A DNA stretch of 64,000 nt from Archangium violaceum. GTDB lineage: Bacteria > Myxococcota > Myxococcia > Myxococcales > Myxococcaceae. The number at the start of each line of letters is the position of its first letter. Positions within the stretch are counted from its first letter, which is position 1. Both the position numbers and the translations under genes were made by a program. This document shows, one piece after another, positions 1 through 10,371 of this stretch. The notes beneath the pieces were generated by a model. The model was not told the origin of the DNA, did not search any database, and saw only the letters and a program-made list of their open reading frames with translations. The stretch lies in the NCBI RefSeq assembly GCF_016859125.1, contig NZ_CP069338.1, forward strand, positions 5,891,501 to 5,955,500, in the 5' to 3' direction.

Positions 1-1
1 G

Positions 2-316
2 CAGTGGGTGGAGCTCACCGAGCAGGAGATGCGGCAATACGGCGGGTGGTTGGGGCAGGCGGTGGAGGATATGGTCCGCCGACGCGAACGGCTTGCCACT
101 TTCAGTGGAGCCGTGGGGATCGTCATCGAGGTCATTGGTACCGCCGCGACGGCTGTCTTCTCGGGTGAGATTTTCGGTCGGATGGGGTCGGGGACGAGCG
201 CGCGGCAGCCCCCTACCCAGGGAGGTGGGCAGGTCATTCCCTTTCCGAGGCAACAGCCACGTACCACATCCCCGGCGCAGGTGCCCGCTGCCGCGGGGAT
301 GTCCCTTCCTCGATGA
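2..316 (+). CDS. Unknown protein, 3' part (cut by left edge)
   Basis: The frame is open to the left edge, so the true start may lie outside; an internal GTG at 8 is the first visible start. About 104 residues are visible. A short hydrophobic stretch (FSGAVGIVIEVIGTAATAVF, about residues 33-52) looks like a membrane segment. The tail is rich in Pro, Gln and Thr and low in complexity. The stop TGA overlaps the next gene's ATG as ATGA at 313-316, so the two are probably translationally coupled. I do not recognise the family. It could be the C-terminal end of a larger secreted or lipid-anchored protein with a partner encoded next door, but nothing here proves that. Confidence 0.5.
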   Translation, partial: QWVELTEQEMRQYGGWLGQAVEDMVRRRERLATFSGAVGIVIEVIGTAATAVFSGEIFGRMGSGTSARQPPTQGGGQVIPFPRQQPRTTSPAQVPAAAGMSLPR

Positions 317-1146
317 GCGCCCGCTTTGATAGGAAACGATTCATGGAGCCCGGACAGACTTCTTCGTTGCAACTGCCGTCGTTCCTGCATGGCACCTATC
401 GCTCGATTCAGCAGAAGGCGCGGACGGAAGGCCTTCGGTGCGCCGAGCAATACAAGAAGGACGGCTTCTTCCCCGCCCCCTCGCAGATGTTGGAGGTTTC
501 TCCTGACGAGGTGGTGTTGACACACGGCGTAGCTGACTTCCAGCATGAGCGCCCGGTCTGGCGCCTGTACATGGTGTCAGATGTCATGAGCGCGGTGTGG
601 GAAACCCTGGACTCGTGGAACTCAATCGCCGTAAGGGACTCCTACGAGGCGTTCTTTCTCGAGATGGCTTGGGGGGCGCTGTATTTTGCGCTCGAGCAGA
701 TGGGCCCGGTGAGCGCGCCACGAACAGCGCAGCGCCTCCAGGCAGTGCTGCGTTTCTGGGAACCGCTCCAGTCCGTGCGCTACCTCTTCAAGACTCTGGG
801 AACTGAGCTCAGCCTGGAGGAACTCATGAAGGCCTCCTGTGGCTGGGCGATGGATGCGTGGGAGCCGGTGGGAGACGCCTCGGTGCGAACTCGCCTGGAG
901 GCGGCAGCGGAGCGCATGGCGAGGGCGACGCGGGAGGACTGCATCGAGGCCATCTTCCGGCAATTGCCCCAGGCTCTCGCGCATGCGGGTAGATTGAAGC
1001 ACCGGCAAATATTGGCCGACCCCACCTATCAGCGTGAGCGCCTCGCCACGCTCGACTCACGGTTCTTCGAGCGGGTGTCCGGCGCACGCACGGGGGATCT
1101 GATCTGGCTGTTGGTCAATTGGGACCACGAGCTCGGGCTGCAGTAG
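313..1146 (+). CDS. Unknown protein, 277 aa, coupled to upstream gene
   Basis: Starts at ATG 313 inside the stop of the preceding gene (ATGA overlap), which implies translational coupling and a shared role. The 277-residue product has no signal peptide or membrane helix. It is mostly helical, rich in Trp and aromatic residues (for example LDSWNSIAVRDSYEAFFLE) and looks like a soluble cytoplasmic protein. Base composition is a little less GC-biased at third positions than in neighbouring housekeeping genes, as is common for accessory genes. I do not recognise a family. A cognate immunity or partner protein for the upstream product is one possible reading and is pure inference from the overlap. 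Confidence 0.7.
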   Translation: MSARFDRKRFMEPGQTSSLQLPSFLHGTYRSIQQKARTEGLRCAEQYKKDGFFPAPSQMLEVSPDEVVLTHGVADFQHERPVWRLYMVSDVMSAVWETLDSWNSIAVRDSYEAFFLEMAWGALYFALEQMGPVSAPRTAQRLQAVLRFWEPLQSVRYLFKTLGTELSLEELMKASCGWAMDAWEPVGDASVRTRLEAAAERMARATREDCIEAIFRQLPQALAHAGRLKHRQILADPTYQRERLATLDSRFFERVSGARTGDLIWLLVNWDHELGLQ

Positions 1147-1155
1147 GCAGCCCGC

Positions 1156-2517
1156 TCAGTCGAACATCGCTCCCAGCGCCTCGGAGAGCGTCTCGACTCC
1201 CACCACTTCCAGCTTCGTGTCCTCCAGCCGCCGCGCGCTCCCCTTCGGGATGATGGCCCGCTGGAAGCCCATCTTCGCCGCCTCGGCGAGCCGTGGCTCC
1301 ACCTGGCCCACCGCGCGCACCTCGCCCGCCAGGCCCACCTCGCCCAGCACCAGCGTGTGCGCCTCCATCGGCCGGTTCTGCAGGCTGCTCACCAGCGCCG
1401 CGCACACCGCCAGGTCGCACGCCGGCTCGGACAGCTGCATGCCTCCCGCCACGTTCACGAAGAGGTCGCACCCCACCAGTGGGATGTCCTCCTTCTTCTC
1501 CAGCACCGCCGCCAGCAGCGCCACGCGGTTGCCATCCACGCCAATGGCCGTGCGCCTCGCCGTGCCGTAGCCCGTGGGCGCCACCAGCGCCTGCACCTCC
1601 ACCAGCAGCGGCCGCGTGCCGTTCAGCGTGCACGTCACCACGCTGCCCGCCTTGCCCGCCGGCCGCTCCGCCAGGAAGAGCGCGGAAGGGTCCGGCACCT
1701 CCATCAGCCCCGCGCCCTTCATCTCGAAGACGCCAATCTCGTTCGTCGAGCCGAAGCGGTTCTTGTGCGCCCGGAGGATCCGGAAGGGGTGGCCGCGCTC
1801 GCCCTCGAAGTAGAGGACCGTGTCCACCATGTGCTCCAGCACGCGCGGGCCCGCGATGGAGCCCTCCTTCGTCACGTGCCCCACCAGGAACGTGGGCACC
1901 CCGCTGCGCTTGGCGAAGGCCATGAAGCGCCCCGCCACCTCGCGCACCTGCGAGATGCTCCCCGGCGCGCTGCCCAGCTCCGGCAGGTACATGGTCTGGA
2001 TGGAGTCCACCACCAGCGCCCGGGGCTTGAGGCCCTCGGCCACCGCCAGCACCCGGTCCGCGTCCGTCTCCGCGAAGAGGTGGATGGCCTCGCTCTCCAC
2101 CCGCAGCCGCTCGGCCCGCATCTTCGTCTGCCGCAGCGACTCCTCGCCCGATACGTAGAGCACCGGGCCCCAGCGCCCCAGCCTGTCCAGCGCCGCCAGC
2201 AGCAGCGTGGACTTGCCGATGCCCGGGTCTCCTCCCAGCAGAACCAGCGAGCCGTCCACCACTCCACCTCCGAGCACCCGGTCGAACTCGGCGATGCCCG
2301 TGCGCCGGCGCTCCTCCTGCTCGCCGCTCACCTCGCGCAGCCGCACCGGCTTGGACGCCCCTCCCGAGGCCCCCCACGCCGGGCGCTTGTCGTCCACCTT
2401 CGCCTCGGTCTCCTCCACCAGCGAGCTCCACGCGCCGCAGTCGGGGCACTTCCCCAACCACTTCGCCGACTGGTACCCGCACGCCTGACACGTGTAGTGC
2501 GTCTTCGCCTTCGCCAT
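1156..2517 (-). CDS. radA: DNA repair protein RadA (Sms)
   Basis: RadA is a RecA-like ATPase that promotes branch migration and processing of recombination intermediates. The 453 residues match the family's usual length of about 455-460. An N-terminal zinc finger has Cys10, Cys13, Cys24 and Cys27. The Walker A motif GGDPGIGKST lies at about 95-104. The family-specific KNRFG motif lies near residue 250, followed by the Lon-protease-like C-terminal domain (GVDGNRVALLAAVLEK and onward). The start MAKAKTHYTC places the zinc finger where it is expected. It is the only gene on this strand between the left-edge pair and the divergently transcribed GlsB-like gene, so it is probably monocistronic. Confidence 0.97.
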   Translation of the reverse strand: MAKAKTHYTCQACGYQSAKWLGKCPDCGAWSSLVEETEAKVDDKRPAWGASGGASKPVRLREVSGEQEERRRTGIAEFDRVLGGGVVDGSLVLLGGDPGIGKSTLLLAALDRLGRWGPVLYVSGEESLRQTKMRAERLRVESEAIHLFAETDADRVLAVAEGLKPRALVVDSIQTMYLPELGSAPGSISQVREVAGRFMAFAKRSGVPTFLVGHVTKEGSIAGPRVLEHMVDTVLYFEGERGHPFRILRAHKNRFGSTNEIGVFEMKGAGLMEVPDPSALFLAERPAGKAGSVVTCTLNGTRPLLVEVQALVAPTGYGTARRTAIGVDGNRVALLAAVLEKKEDIPLVGCDLFVNVAGGMQLSEPACDLAVCAALVSSLQNRPMEAHTLVLGEVGLAGEVRAVGQVEPRLAEAAKMGFQRAIIPKGSARRLEDTKLEVVGVETLSEALGAMFD

Positions 2518-2721
2518 GGAGCCTCTTGTCTAGCGCAGACCGGGCCCGTTTCCCCGCTTTCCCTCACGCCTGCCCACCCTCACGCCGCGTCCGTCCGGGG
2601 GGCGGGCGGCCAGGCGGGGGAGTAAACTCCGGGCCCCCGTCAAGTTGTGCTTCCGGGGAGGGCTCACCACGTTGCTCCCAACTGGGGCCGCACGTCGCGG
2701 CGCCCTGGAAGGGAGACGGAA

Positions 2722-2991
2722 ATGAGCATCATCTGGTTCATCGTGGTGGGTCTGGTCGCGGGTCTGATCGCTCGGGCGCTTCTCCCGGGCCGGCAGTCGA
2801 TGGGTCTGGTGGCGACGATGCTGCTGGGCATCGTGGGCTCGTTCGTGGGTGGCTTCATCGGCGCGCTCTTCTCTCCGAGCCGACGCATTCTCGACCTCAA
2901 CCCCTCGGGCCTCATCATGTCCGTGGTAGGCGCCATCGTCGTCCTACTCCTGGTGGGCTGGGCGGGCCGAGGCCGTCGAATCCACGCCTGA
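2722..2991 (+). CDS. GlsB/YeaQ/YmgE-family small membrane protein
   Basis: An 89-residue, very hydrophobic protein of the transglycosylase-associated (GlsB/YeaQ/YmgE) family, whose members are small stress-responsive inner-membrane proteins of unknown mechanism. Three membrane segments are visible: IIWFIVVGLVAGLIARALL at the N-terminus, a Gly-rich helix (GLVATMLLGIVGSFVGGFIG) at about 27-46, and a C-terminal helix (LIMSVVGAIVVLLLVGWAG) at about 64-82. ATG 2722 was chosen over an upstream in-frame ATG at 2647 because a purine-rich site (GGAAGGGAGACGGA) precedes it and the family begins directly with the first helix. Confidence 0.88.
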   Translation: MSIIWFIVVGLVAGLIARALLPGRQSMGLVATMLLGIVGSFVGGFIGALFSPSRRILDLNPSGLIMSVVGAIVVLLLVGWAGRGRRIHA

Positions 2992-3043
2992 TGTCCGGGG
3001 CCCGGCAGGGGAGGGATGCGCGAAACCCGCGCTCCCACCCTCC

Positions 3044-3068
3044 GGGCCCCTCGTGTTTCGGGGGGGCC
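3044..3068. repeat. GC-rich hairpin shared with 31564-31589
   Basis: GGGCCCC, then TCGTGTTTCG, then GGGGGGCC forms a hairpin between the glsB-like gene and bioB. The core GGGCCCCTCGTGTT is repeated at 31564 upstream of gspG. Here it could terminate transcription from the upstream gene, but no T-run follows it. Confidence 0.5.
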
Positions 3069-3154
3069 GGGAAGTCGTCAACCCGGCCTCGCTGCGTGGT
3101 TGACAAGGGCTGGCCATCCACGCACCGTGCGCGCTCCCACTTCCCGAGGAGCCC

Positions 3155-4186
3155 ATGTCCGACTCCGCCGCCCACGACTTCCACGGTCACGCCCACTTCG
3201 CCACGCCGCCTCCGGGTGTCGTCGTCCGCCACGACTGGACGCTCGCCGAGGTGCGAGGTCTCTACGAGCTGCCCCTGCTGGAGCTCATCCACAAGGCGCA
3301 GACCGTCCACCGGGCCGTCTTCCAGGACAACAAGGTGCAGCTGTGCTCGCTGCTGTCCATCAAGACGGGCGGCTGCCCCGAGGACTGCGGCTACTGCCCC
3401 CAGGCCGCGCGCTACCACAAGGACACCGGCCTGGAGGCCGAGAAGCTCATGTCCGTGTCGTCCGTGCTGGACGCCGCCTCCAAGGCGCGCGCCGCCGGCG
3501 CCACCCGCTTCTGCATGGGCGCCGCCTGGCGCGAGGTGAAGGACGGGCCCCAGTTCGACAGCGTCCTGGAGATGGTCCGCGGCGTGAAGTCGCTCGGCAT
3601 GGAGGCCTGTGCCACGCTCGGCATGCTCACCGAGAGCCAGGCCCGTCGCCTTCGCGAGGCCGGCCTCTCCGCCTACAACCACAACCTCGACACCTCCGAG
3701 GACAAGTACGGCGACATCATCTCCACCCGCACGTACCAGGATCGGCTCGACACCCTCGAGCGCGTGCGCAAGGCCGGCATCTCCGTGTGCTCCGGCGGCA
3801 TCATCGGCATGGGTGAGTCCGTGGATGATCGCTGCAAGCTGCTGCTCACGCTCGCCAACCAGGAGGTCCACCCCGAGTCCGTGCCCATCAACGCGCTCGT
3901 CCCCGTGAAGGGCACCCCCCTGCAGCACCAGCAGCCCGTGCAGTCCGTGGAGATGGTCCGCACCATCGCCACCGCCCGCATCCTCATGCCCATGGCCATG
4001 GTCCGCCTGTCCGCCGGCCGCATGCAGATGAACGAGGAGGCCCAGCTGTTGTGCATGCTCGCGGGCGCCAACTCGCTCTTCTTCGGCGAGAAGCTGCTCA
4101 CCACCGGCAACCCCGAGTACACCCAGGACATGGCCCTCCTCGCGAAGGCCGGTATTCGTCCCCTGGAACCGGATACGTCCCGGTAG
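3155..4186 (+). CDS. bioB: Biotin synthase BioB
   Basis: Radical-SAM enzyme that inserts sulfur into dethiobiotin in the last step of biotin synthesis. The 343 residues are typical. The 4Fe-4S/SAM cysteines are Cys74, Cys78 and Cys81 in [12 protein letters not shown]. Downstream are the conserved YNHNLDTS motif and the VRLSAGR segment holding the arginine that ligates the 2Fe-2S cluster. Start ATG 3155 follows GAGGAGCCC. A TTGACA hexamer at 3100-3105 may be a -35 box, but no good -10 follows. It is first in bioB-bioF-bioD. bioA is not in the window, and the aminotransferase at 6528 is not of the BioA class. Confidence 0.97.
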   Translation: MSDSAAHDFHGHAHFATPPPGVVVRHDWTLAEVRGLYELPLLELIHKAQTVHRAVFQDNKVQLCSLLSIKTGGCPEDCGYCPQAARYHKDTGLEAEKLMSVSSVLDAASKARAAGATRFCMGAAWREVKDGPQFDSVLEMVRGVKSLGMEACATLGMLTESQARRLREAGLSAYNHNLDTSEDKYGDIISTRTYQDRLDTLERVRKAGISVCSGGIIGMGESVDDRCKLLLTLANQEVHPESVPINALVPVKGTPLQHQQPVQSVEMVRTIATARILMPMAMVRLSAGRMQMNEEAQLLCMLAGANSLFFGEKLLTTGNPEYTQDMALLAKAGIRPLEPDTSR

Positions 4187-5392
4187 ATGGCTCCGGATAC
4201 GCGATACCCTCACCCCGGCCCTCTCCCGGAGGGAGAGGGGGTTTGCACGGCCTGGGCACGGGCTGAGTTGGATTCTCTTGTCTCCCGGGGGTTGAAGCGG
4301 GTTCTGGAGCCGCTCGACTCTCCCCAGGGTCCGCTCGTGCGCGTGGGCGGCGAGACGTTCGTCAACTTCGCCTCCAATGACTACCTGGGCCTCGCAGCCT
4401 CTCCCTCCGTGCGCGCCGCCGCCGCCGCCGCCCTGGAAACCCAGGGGCTGGGCTCCGGGGCCAGCCGGCTCGTCGTGGGCGACACCTCCGTCCACCAGCG
4501 GCTGGAGACCCGGCTCGCTTCCTTCGAGCGCTCCGAGGCCGCCCTCCTGTTCAACTCGGGCTATGCGGCCAACGTCGGCACCCTCCAGGCCCTCGTCGGC
4601 CCCGAGGACGCCGTCTTCTCCGACTCCCTCAACCACGCCTCGCTCATCGACGGCTGCCGTCTCTCACGCGCCCGGGTCGTCGTCTATCCGCATGCCGATG
4701 TCGAGGCGCTGGAGCGGGCCCTGGCCGCGACTCCCGCCCGCCGCCGGCTCGTCGTCACCGACACCGTGTTCTCCATGGATGGGGACCATGCGCCCCTGCG
4801 GGAGATCGTTCGCGTCTGCCGGGCCCACGGTGCCGCGCTCCTCGTCGACGAGGCCCATGCCACCGGAGTCCTTGGTGCTCGCGGGGCGGGGTTGTGCGAG
4901 GAGCTCGGGCTCTGTGACGCCGTCGACGTGCGCATGGGCACCTTGAGCAAGTCGCTCGGCGGGTTGGGCGCGTACATCTGTGCGTCCCGTCCCGTGGTGG
5001 AGCTCGTGCTCAATCGCGCGCGGCCCCTCGTCTACTCGACGGCGCTCCCCGCCGCCCTGTGCGCCGCCGCCGAGGCCGCCGTGGACATCGTCGAGCACGA
5101 TGACGCACTGCGCGCCCGGTTGTGGCGCAACATCCGGCGCTTCTCCGCGGGCCTGCGCTCACTCGGGTTCGTCGCGGAGCCCCGCAGCGCCATCTTCCCC
5201 GTCATCGTTGGTGAGCCTGAGCGCGCCGTCGCGGCGTCTCGTGCGCTGCGTGCCCGCGGTCTGCTCGTGAAGGCTATCCGGCCTCCGACCGTCCCCGTCG
5301 GCACCAGCCGGCTCCGCTTCTGTCTATCCGCCGCGCACACCGAGGGCCAGGTGGACCTGGCACTCGAGGGGCTGCGCTCGCTGAATCTCTGA
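4187..5392 (+). CDS. bioF: 8-amino-7-oxononanoate synthase BioF
   Basis: PLP enzyme condensing pimeloyl thioester and L-alanine to 8-amino-7-oxononanoate. Motifs include [11 protein letters not shown], the DEAHATG loop and the PLP lysine in TLSKSLGG. The annotated ATG 4187 directly abuts the bioB stop. The first 18-19 residues ([14 protein letters not shown]) are the translation of a palindromic intergenic repeat at 4219-4239 and have no counterpart in BioF proteins, whose homology begins near ARAELDSL. The true start may therefore be further in, for example TTG at 4268, or the repeat is genuinely translated. The rest of the 401-residue product is full length and intact. Confidence 0.95.
   Translation: MAPDTRYPHPGPLPEGEGVCTAWARAELDSLVSRGLKRVLEPLDSPQGPLVRVGGETFVNFASNDYLGLAASPSVRAAAAAALETQGLGSGASRLVVGDTSVHQRLETRLASFERSEAALLFNSGYAANVGTLQALVGPEDAVFSDSLNHASLIDGCRLSRARVVVYPHADVEALERALAATPARRRLVVTDTVFSMDGDHAPLREIVRVCRAHGAALLVDEAHATGVLGARGAGLCEELGLCDAVDVRMGTLSKSLGGLGAYICASRPVVELVLNRARPLVYSTALPAALCAAAEAAVDIVEHDDALRARLWRNIRRFSAGLRSLGFVAEPRSAIFPVIVGEPERAVAASRALRARGLLVKAIRPPTVPVGTSRLRFCLSAAHTEGQVDLALEGLRSLNL
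4219..4239. repeat. Palindromic repeat CCCTCTCCC-gga-GGGAGAGGG
   Basis: Perfect 9-bp inverted repeat with a 3-base loop, lying in the 5' coding end or leader of bioF. The same stem sequence occurs at 18857-18877, and related shorter forms occur at 12102-12116 and 49165-49180. It behaves like a dispersed REP-type element. Confidence 0.8.
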
Positions 5393-5412
5393 TTCACGGA
5401 GTGGGAGGTTTC

Positions 5413-6147
5413 TTGGCAACCCGAGCTTCCGAGGGTCGTTGGCCGCGCTTCTTCGTCACGGGCACGGATACGGGCGTCGGTAAGACGCAGGCGTCGCGTG
5501 CCCTGTTGTCCCTGCTCGCCGACGCGGGGCTCTCTCCCCAGGGCTTCAAGCCCTATGAGAGCGGGTGTGCCTCCCTCTCCGCGCCCTCGGACGCGCTCTC
5601 CCTTCGCGAAGCCGCCCGGAGCGACCTGCCCCTCGACATCGTCTGTCCGCACCGCTTCCGCGCTCCCCTGGCTCCAGGCGTCGCCGCGCGCCGTCTGGGC
5701 CGCGAGCCCGACTGGAACGTCACCCTCGCCGCGTGGGAGCGCATCCGGCACGGGTCCGTCGTCGTCGAGGGCGCCGGTGGGCTCTTCGTCGCCCTCGACT
5801 CCTCCCACGACGTCATCGATCTCATCTCCGCGCTCGGCCTTCCCGTCCTGCTCGTCGCCCGCGCGGGCCTGGGCACGCTCAACCACACCGCCCTGTCCCT
5901 CGAGGCCCTCGCCGCGCGCAACATCCCTGTCGCGGCCGTGCTCCTCTCCCGGAGTACCTCCTCGCGCGACCCCTCCGAGCGCGACAACCCCGCCCTCATC
6001 GCCGAGCGCCACCGTGTCCAGGTACTGGGTCCCGTGCCCTACCTGGTGGATCCCCGCCGGCGTCACGCGGCCTTCCGAAAGGCGCTCGCACCGCTGGTGG
6101 AGAACGTGCTCGCTACAGGGCGCTCCAATCGCGCGCGAGCCCGATAA
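5413..6147 (+). CDS. bioD: Dethiobiotin synthetase BioD
   Basis: ATP-dependent ligase that closes the ureido ring of dethiobiotin from 7,8-diaminopelargonate and CO2. The P-loop FFVTGTDTGVGKT is close to the N-terminus as usual, and VVEGAGGLFV is the conserved second motif. A TTG at 5413 is preferred because GGGAGG at 5403-5408 precedes it; an in-frame GTG at 5401 overlaps that site and has a poor one of its own. It follows bioF by 20 bases and completes the bioB-F-D operon. The product (244 aa) is slightly longer than the E. coli enzyme. Confidence 0.94.
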   Translation: MATRASEGRWPRFFVTGTDTGVGKTQASRALLSLLADAGLSPQGFKPYESGCASLSAPSDALSLREAARSDLPLDIVCPHRFRAPLAPGVAARRLGREPDWNVTLAAWERIRHGSVVVEGAGGLFVALDSSHDVIDLISALGLPVLLVARAGLGTLNHTALSLEALAARNIPVAAVLLSRSTSSRDPSERDNPALIAERHRVQVLGPVPYLVDPRRRHAAFRKALAPLVENVLATGRSNRARAR

Positions 6148-6207
6148 ATCGGCCTCCGGAGCGATCCGGTACACGCGCGCGAGTGCAAGTTTTCGTGTCA
6201 CTCGGCC

Positions 6208-6531
6208 GTGAAAATGGACGCATGTTTCGATCTGCGCGAGAACGCCCGACGAATGGCGGACATCATCGACCTCTCGCTCCTCGCCGATGCCAGGCGGTAC
6301 TTCTCCAAGCTCCTCGACGCGCGTGGTCTCTCCTACTTCCTCCAGAAGGACGGCCACCGGCTCTTCCACATCGAGCCGGCCAAGGTCGAGCTCGTGGTTC
6401 GCACCGCCATCCGCATGCGCGCCGACGAGCTGCCCAACCCCCACCCGAAGGCCGTCGATCACTGCCGTCAGGAGATCCGCCGTGAGCTGATCCGCCTCGT
6501 CGCCTCGGCCATGCTCCAGACGGGACTGTGA
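6208..6531 (+). CDS. Unknown small protein, about 107 aa
   Basis: A small, soluble, mostly helical product with no signal peptide. Candidate starts are GTG 6208, ATG 6214 and ATG 6253; none has a clear ribosome-binding site. The C-terminal part (KVELVVRTAIRMRADELP, then HCRQEIRRELIRLVASAML) is amphipathic. The stop overlaps the GTG of the next gene (GTGA at 6528-6531), which argues it is real and co-translated with the aminotransferase. I do not recognise a family. Confidence 0.65.
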   Translation: MKMDACFDLRENARRMADIIDLSLLADARRYFSKLLDARGLSYFLQKDGHRLFHIEPAKVELVVRTAIRMRADELPNPHPKAVDHCRQEIRRELIRLVASAMLQTGL

Positions 6532-7700
6532 GCGGCTTCTCCGCGCGCACCGACTTCCCTCGGACGTGGAATCCCCTGGCGCGGGCCCTCGCCGAGCGCC
6601 GGGCACTTGGCCTCCCCCTGCTGGAGCTCACCGAGACCAACCCCACCCGCGTGGGCCTGCCCGCGCCCGAGCCGGCCCTGCTGCAGCACCCGGGGGCGCT
6701 CGGCTACGCACCCGAGCCCCAGGGGTTGTTGTCGGCCCGTGAGGCCGTGGCCACCTACCTGGCCACCCGAGGCGCCCGCGTCTCGCCCGAGCACCTCATC
6801 CTCTCGGCGAGCACCAGCGAGTCCTATGGCTGGCTCTTCAAGCTGCTGTGCGAGCCCGGGGACAACGTCCTCGTCCCCGCGCCCAGCTACCCGCTCTTCG
6901 AATACCTCACGCGGTTGGAGGGCGTGGAGACGCGCACCTACCGCCTGCCCCGCGCGCATGGCTTCGGCCTGGACGTGGAGGAGGTGGCCGCCGCGAGGGA
7001 CGCGCGCACCCGCGCCGTGCTCGTGGTGAACCCCGGCAACCCCACCGGGCACTACCTGCGCGAGGGCGAGCTGGAAGCCCTGGGCGGGTTGTGCGCGGAG
7101 GCCGGGCTGGCGCTCGTCTCGGACGAGGTGTTCTCCGACTTCGCCTGGGACGAGGAGCCGGGCCGGGTTCCCACGGTGGCCGGGCGCGAGCTGCCCATGC
7201 TCACCTTCTCCCTGTCGGGCCTGTCGAAGGTGGCGGGGCTGCCCGGCCTCAAGCTGGGGTGGACGCACGTGGGCGGGCCCGACGCGTTGCGTGACGAGGC
7301 CCTGGCCCGGTTGGAGCTGGTGGCGGACACGTACCTGCCGGTGAACACCCCCGTGCAGCTCGCCCTGCCCGGACTGCTGGCCCACGCGCCCCACTTCCAG
7401 GCGGCGCTGCTGGCACGGGTGAAGGAGAACCGGAGGCTGCTGCTCCAGGCCCGTCCGAGTGACGCCCTCTGGGACGTGGTGCCCGCCCAGGGAGGGTGGA
7501 GCACCGTGCTGCGCATTCCCCTGGAGCCCGGGGAGGAGGCCACGTGCCTGGCCCTGCTGGACGAGGGGGTGGTGGTGCAGCCGGGCTACTTCTACGACTT
7601 CACCCGCGGGGCCTTCCTGGTGCTGTCGCTGCTACCCCCACCGGACGTCTTCGCCGCGGCGCTGGAGCCGCTCGTGCGCGTGCTGGCCACGAGCGGGTAG
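6528..7700 (+). CDS. PLP-dependent aminotransferase, class I/II
   Basis: Fold-type I aminotransferase, 390 residues, near the usual length. Visible motifs are the Tyr/Ser region ILSASTSESYGWLFKLL, VVNPGNPTGHYL (the Asn that binds the PLP ring oxygen), DEVFSDFAW and the PLP lysine segment SLSGLSKVAGLPGLKLGW. The substrate cannot be fixed from sequence; the closest general type is the aspartate/alanine or aromatic aminotransferase group. GTG start overlaps the upstream stop. It lies after the biotin genes but lacks the features of BioA (class III), so a role in biotin synthesis is not supported. Confidence 0.9.
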   Translation: MSGFSARTDFPRTWNPLARALAERRALGLPLLELTETNPTRVGLPAPEPALLQHPGALGYAPEPQGLLSAREAVATYLATRGARVSPEHLILSASTSESYGWLFKLLCEPGDNVLVPAPSYPLFEYLTRLEGVETRTYRLPRAHGFGLDVEEVAAARDARTRAVLVVNPGNPTGHYLREGELEALGGLCAEAGLALVSDEVFSDFAWDEEPGRVPTVAGRELPMLTFSLSGLSKVAGLPGLKLGWTHVGGPDALRDEALARLELVADTYLPVNTPVQLALPGLLAHAPHFQAALLARVKENRRLLLQARPSDALWDVVPAQGGWSTVLRIPLEPGEEATCLALLDEGVVVQPGYFYDFTRGAFLVLSLLPPPDVFAAALEPLVRVLATSG

Positions 7701-7717
7701 GGGATGCCGGAGCGGGT

Positions 7718-8155
7718 CTAGGGTGCGGCCGGGGCGCCCACCAGCTCGCGGGGCACCTTGCTCGTGGTGCCGAAGCTCCCGGCGAGCCCGTAGCACTCGA
7801 TGGTCAGGTGCCGATCCCATGCCGCGTGCTCCTCGATGCGGCTGGCCCTCCGCCGCGCCAGCAGCGCGGGCAGCTCCGTGACGAAGAAGCCATAGTACCC
7901 CGCGGCATCCTCGAGCATCTCGGCGGGCGGCACGCCCAGCCCCGCTTCCAGCTGTTGGAGCCCGGAGAGGAAGCGGCGCTCGGCGTCCTCGTTCGACGCG
8001 GACCCCCGGGGGACGTCCAGGGACAGCTCGACGAGCGAGCGGCCCGACATGTTCCGGGCGAGCTCCTGGCGCACCTTGTGTCGCTGCTCTCGTGCTTCCA
8101 GGACACGCGCCTCCTCGGCGCGCTCCAACGCTCGTTTCGCCAGGGCTGTGCTCAT
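7718..8155 (-). CDS. Unknown protein, 145 aa
   Basis: Start ATG 8155 is fixed by a strong upstream site (GGGGAGGAGCCG). The product starts with a charged helical stretch (about residues 4-33, rich in Arg, Glu and Ala) and ends with a region containing HLTIECYGLAGSF and SKVPRELVGAP. There is no signal peptide and no membrane helix. The gene is convergent with the aminotransferase, 17 bases from its stop. No family recognised. Confidence 0.75.
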   Translation of the reverse strand: MSTALAKRALERAEEARVLEAREQRHKVRQELARNMSGRSLVELSLDVPRGSASNEDAERRFLSGLQQLEAGLGVPPAEMLEDAAGYYGFFVTELPALLARRRASRIEEHAAWDRHLTIECYGLAGSFGTTSKVPRELVGAPAAP

Positions 8156-8360
8156 CGGCTCCTCCCCTGGGGCCCGGTGTGGGCCCGTGTCCGTCCATTT
8201 ATATGGAGATGCCTGACGCGTCTTCGTGATGCGCCTGACGAGAGATGGGGACGGCCCGCTCCAACCGCATGCAGGCGGGGGACCAAGCGTCTTCCACCCC
8301 GCAATCTCCTGCCGCTGGGGGCCGGGGAGTGACGGGAAGTTCACGCTCGAGCCCCTGGAT

Positions 8361-9901
<1,541 letters not shown>

Positions 9902-9902
<1 letters not shown>

Positions 9903-10360
9903 CAAGCATTCCTTCTCTTGGCGGGCAGCTCGTTGAGGACGAGCCAGTACATTCCGAGCTGACGCACCGCCTCGAAGAACGCGGTGACGTCCACGGGCTT
10001 GTGGACGAAGCTGTTGACCCCGAGCTGATAGCCCTCCACCAGATCCCGCTCCTCGTTGGAGGAGGTGAGGATGACCACCGGCAGGGTGCAGGTCTGCTCG
10101 TGGGCGCGGATGCGCCGCAGCACCTCCAGGCCGTCGATGCGGGGCAGGTGCAGATCCAACAGGACGACCTGGGGCCGGATGGAGAGGTCGCGGCCGGCGT
10201 ACCGGCCCTGGGCGAAGAGGTAGTCGACGGCCTCGGCTCCGTCGCGCACGACGACCACCGGGTTGTGGATGTTGCTCTTGCGGAACGCGCGGAGCGTCAT
10301 CAGCTCGTCATCGGCGTTGTCCTCGACGAGCAGGATGACGCGTTGGCTTGGCTCGAACAT
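9902..10360 (-). CDS. Single-domain response regulator (Rcp1-like)
   Basis: A stand-alone receiver of 152 residues with no output domain. Acidic residues are Glu13 and Asp14 (LLVEDNADDE), the phosphorylated Asp69 lies in VVLLDLHLPRIDG, and Lys121 lies in VHKPVD. The inserted segment YLFAQGRYAGRD and overall length match the Rcp1/phytochrome-partner type of receiver. It sits between a PAS kinase whose C-terminus resembles phytochrome-type kinases and a hybrid kinase. It overlaps the hybrid kinase and starts 11 bases after the PAS kinase stop. It probably shuttles phosphate between them. Confidence 0.93.
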
Positions 10361-10371
10361 GGGGATGATCC

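Noticed and set aside
3100-3128. TTGACA as a sigma70 promoter for bioB
   Set aside because: The -35 box is perfect, but the sequence 17 bases later (CACCGT) is not a convincing -10, so it is mentioned but not annotated as a promoter.
6528-7700. Aminotransferase as the missing BioA of the biotin cluster
   Set aside because: Its motifs are class I/II; BioA is a class III enzyme with a different lysine context.
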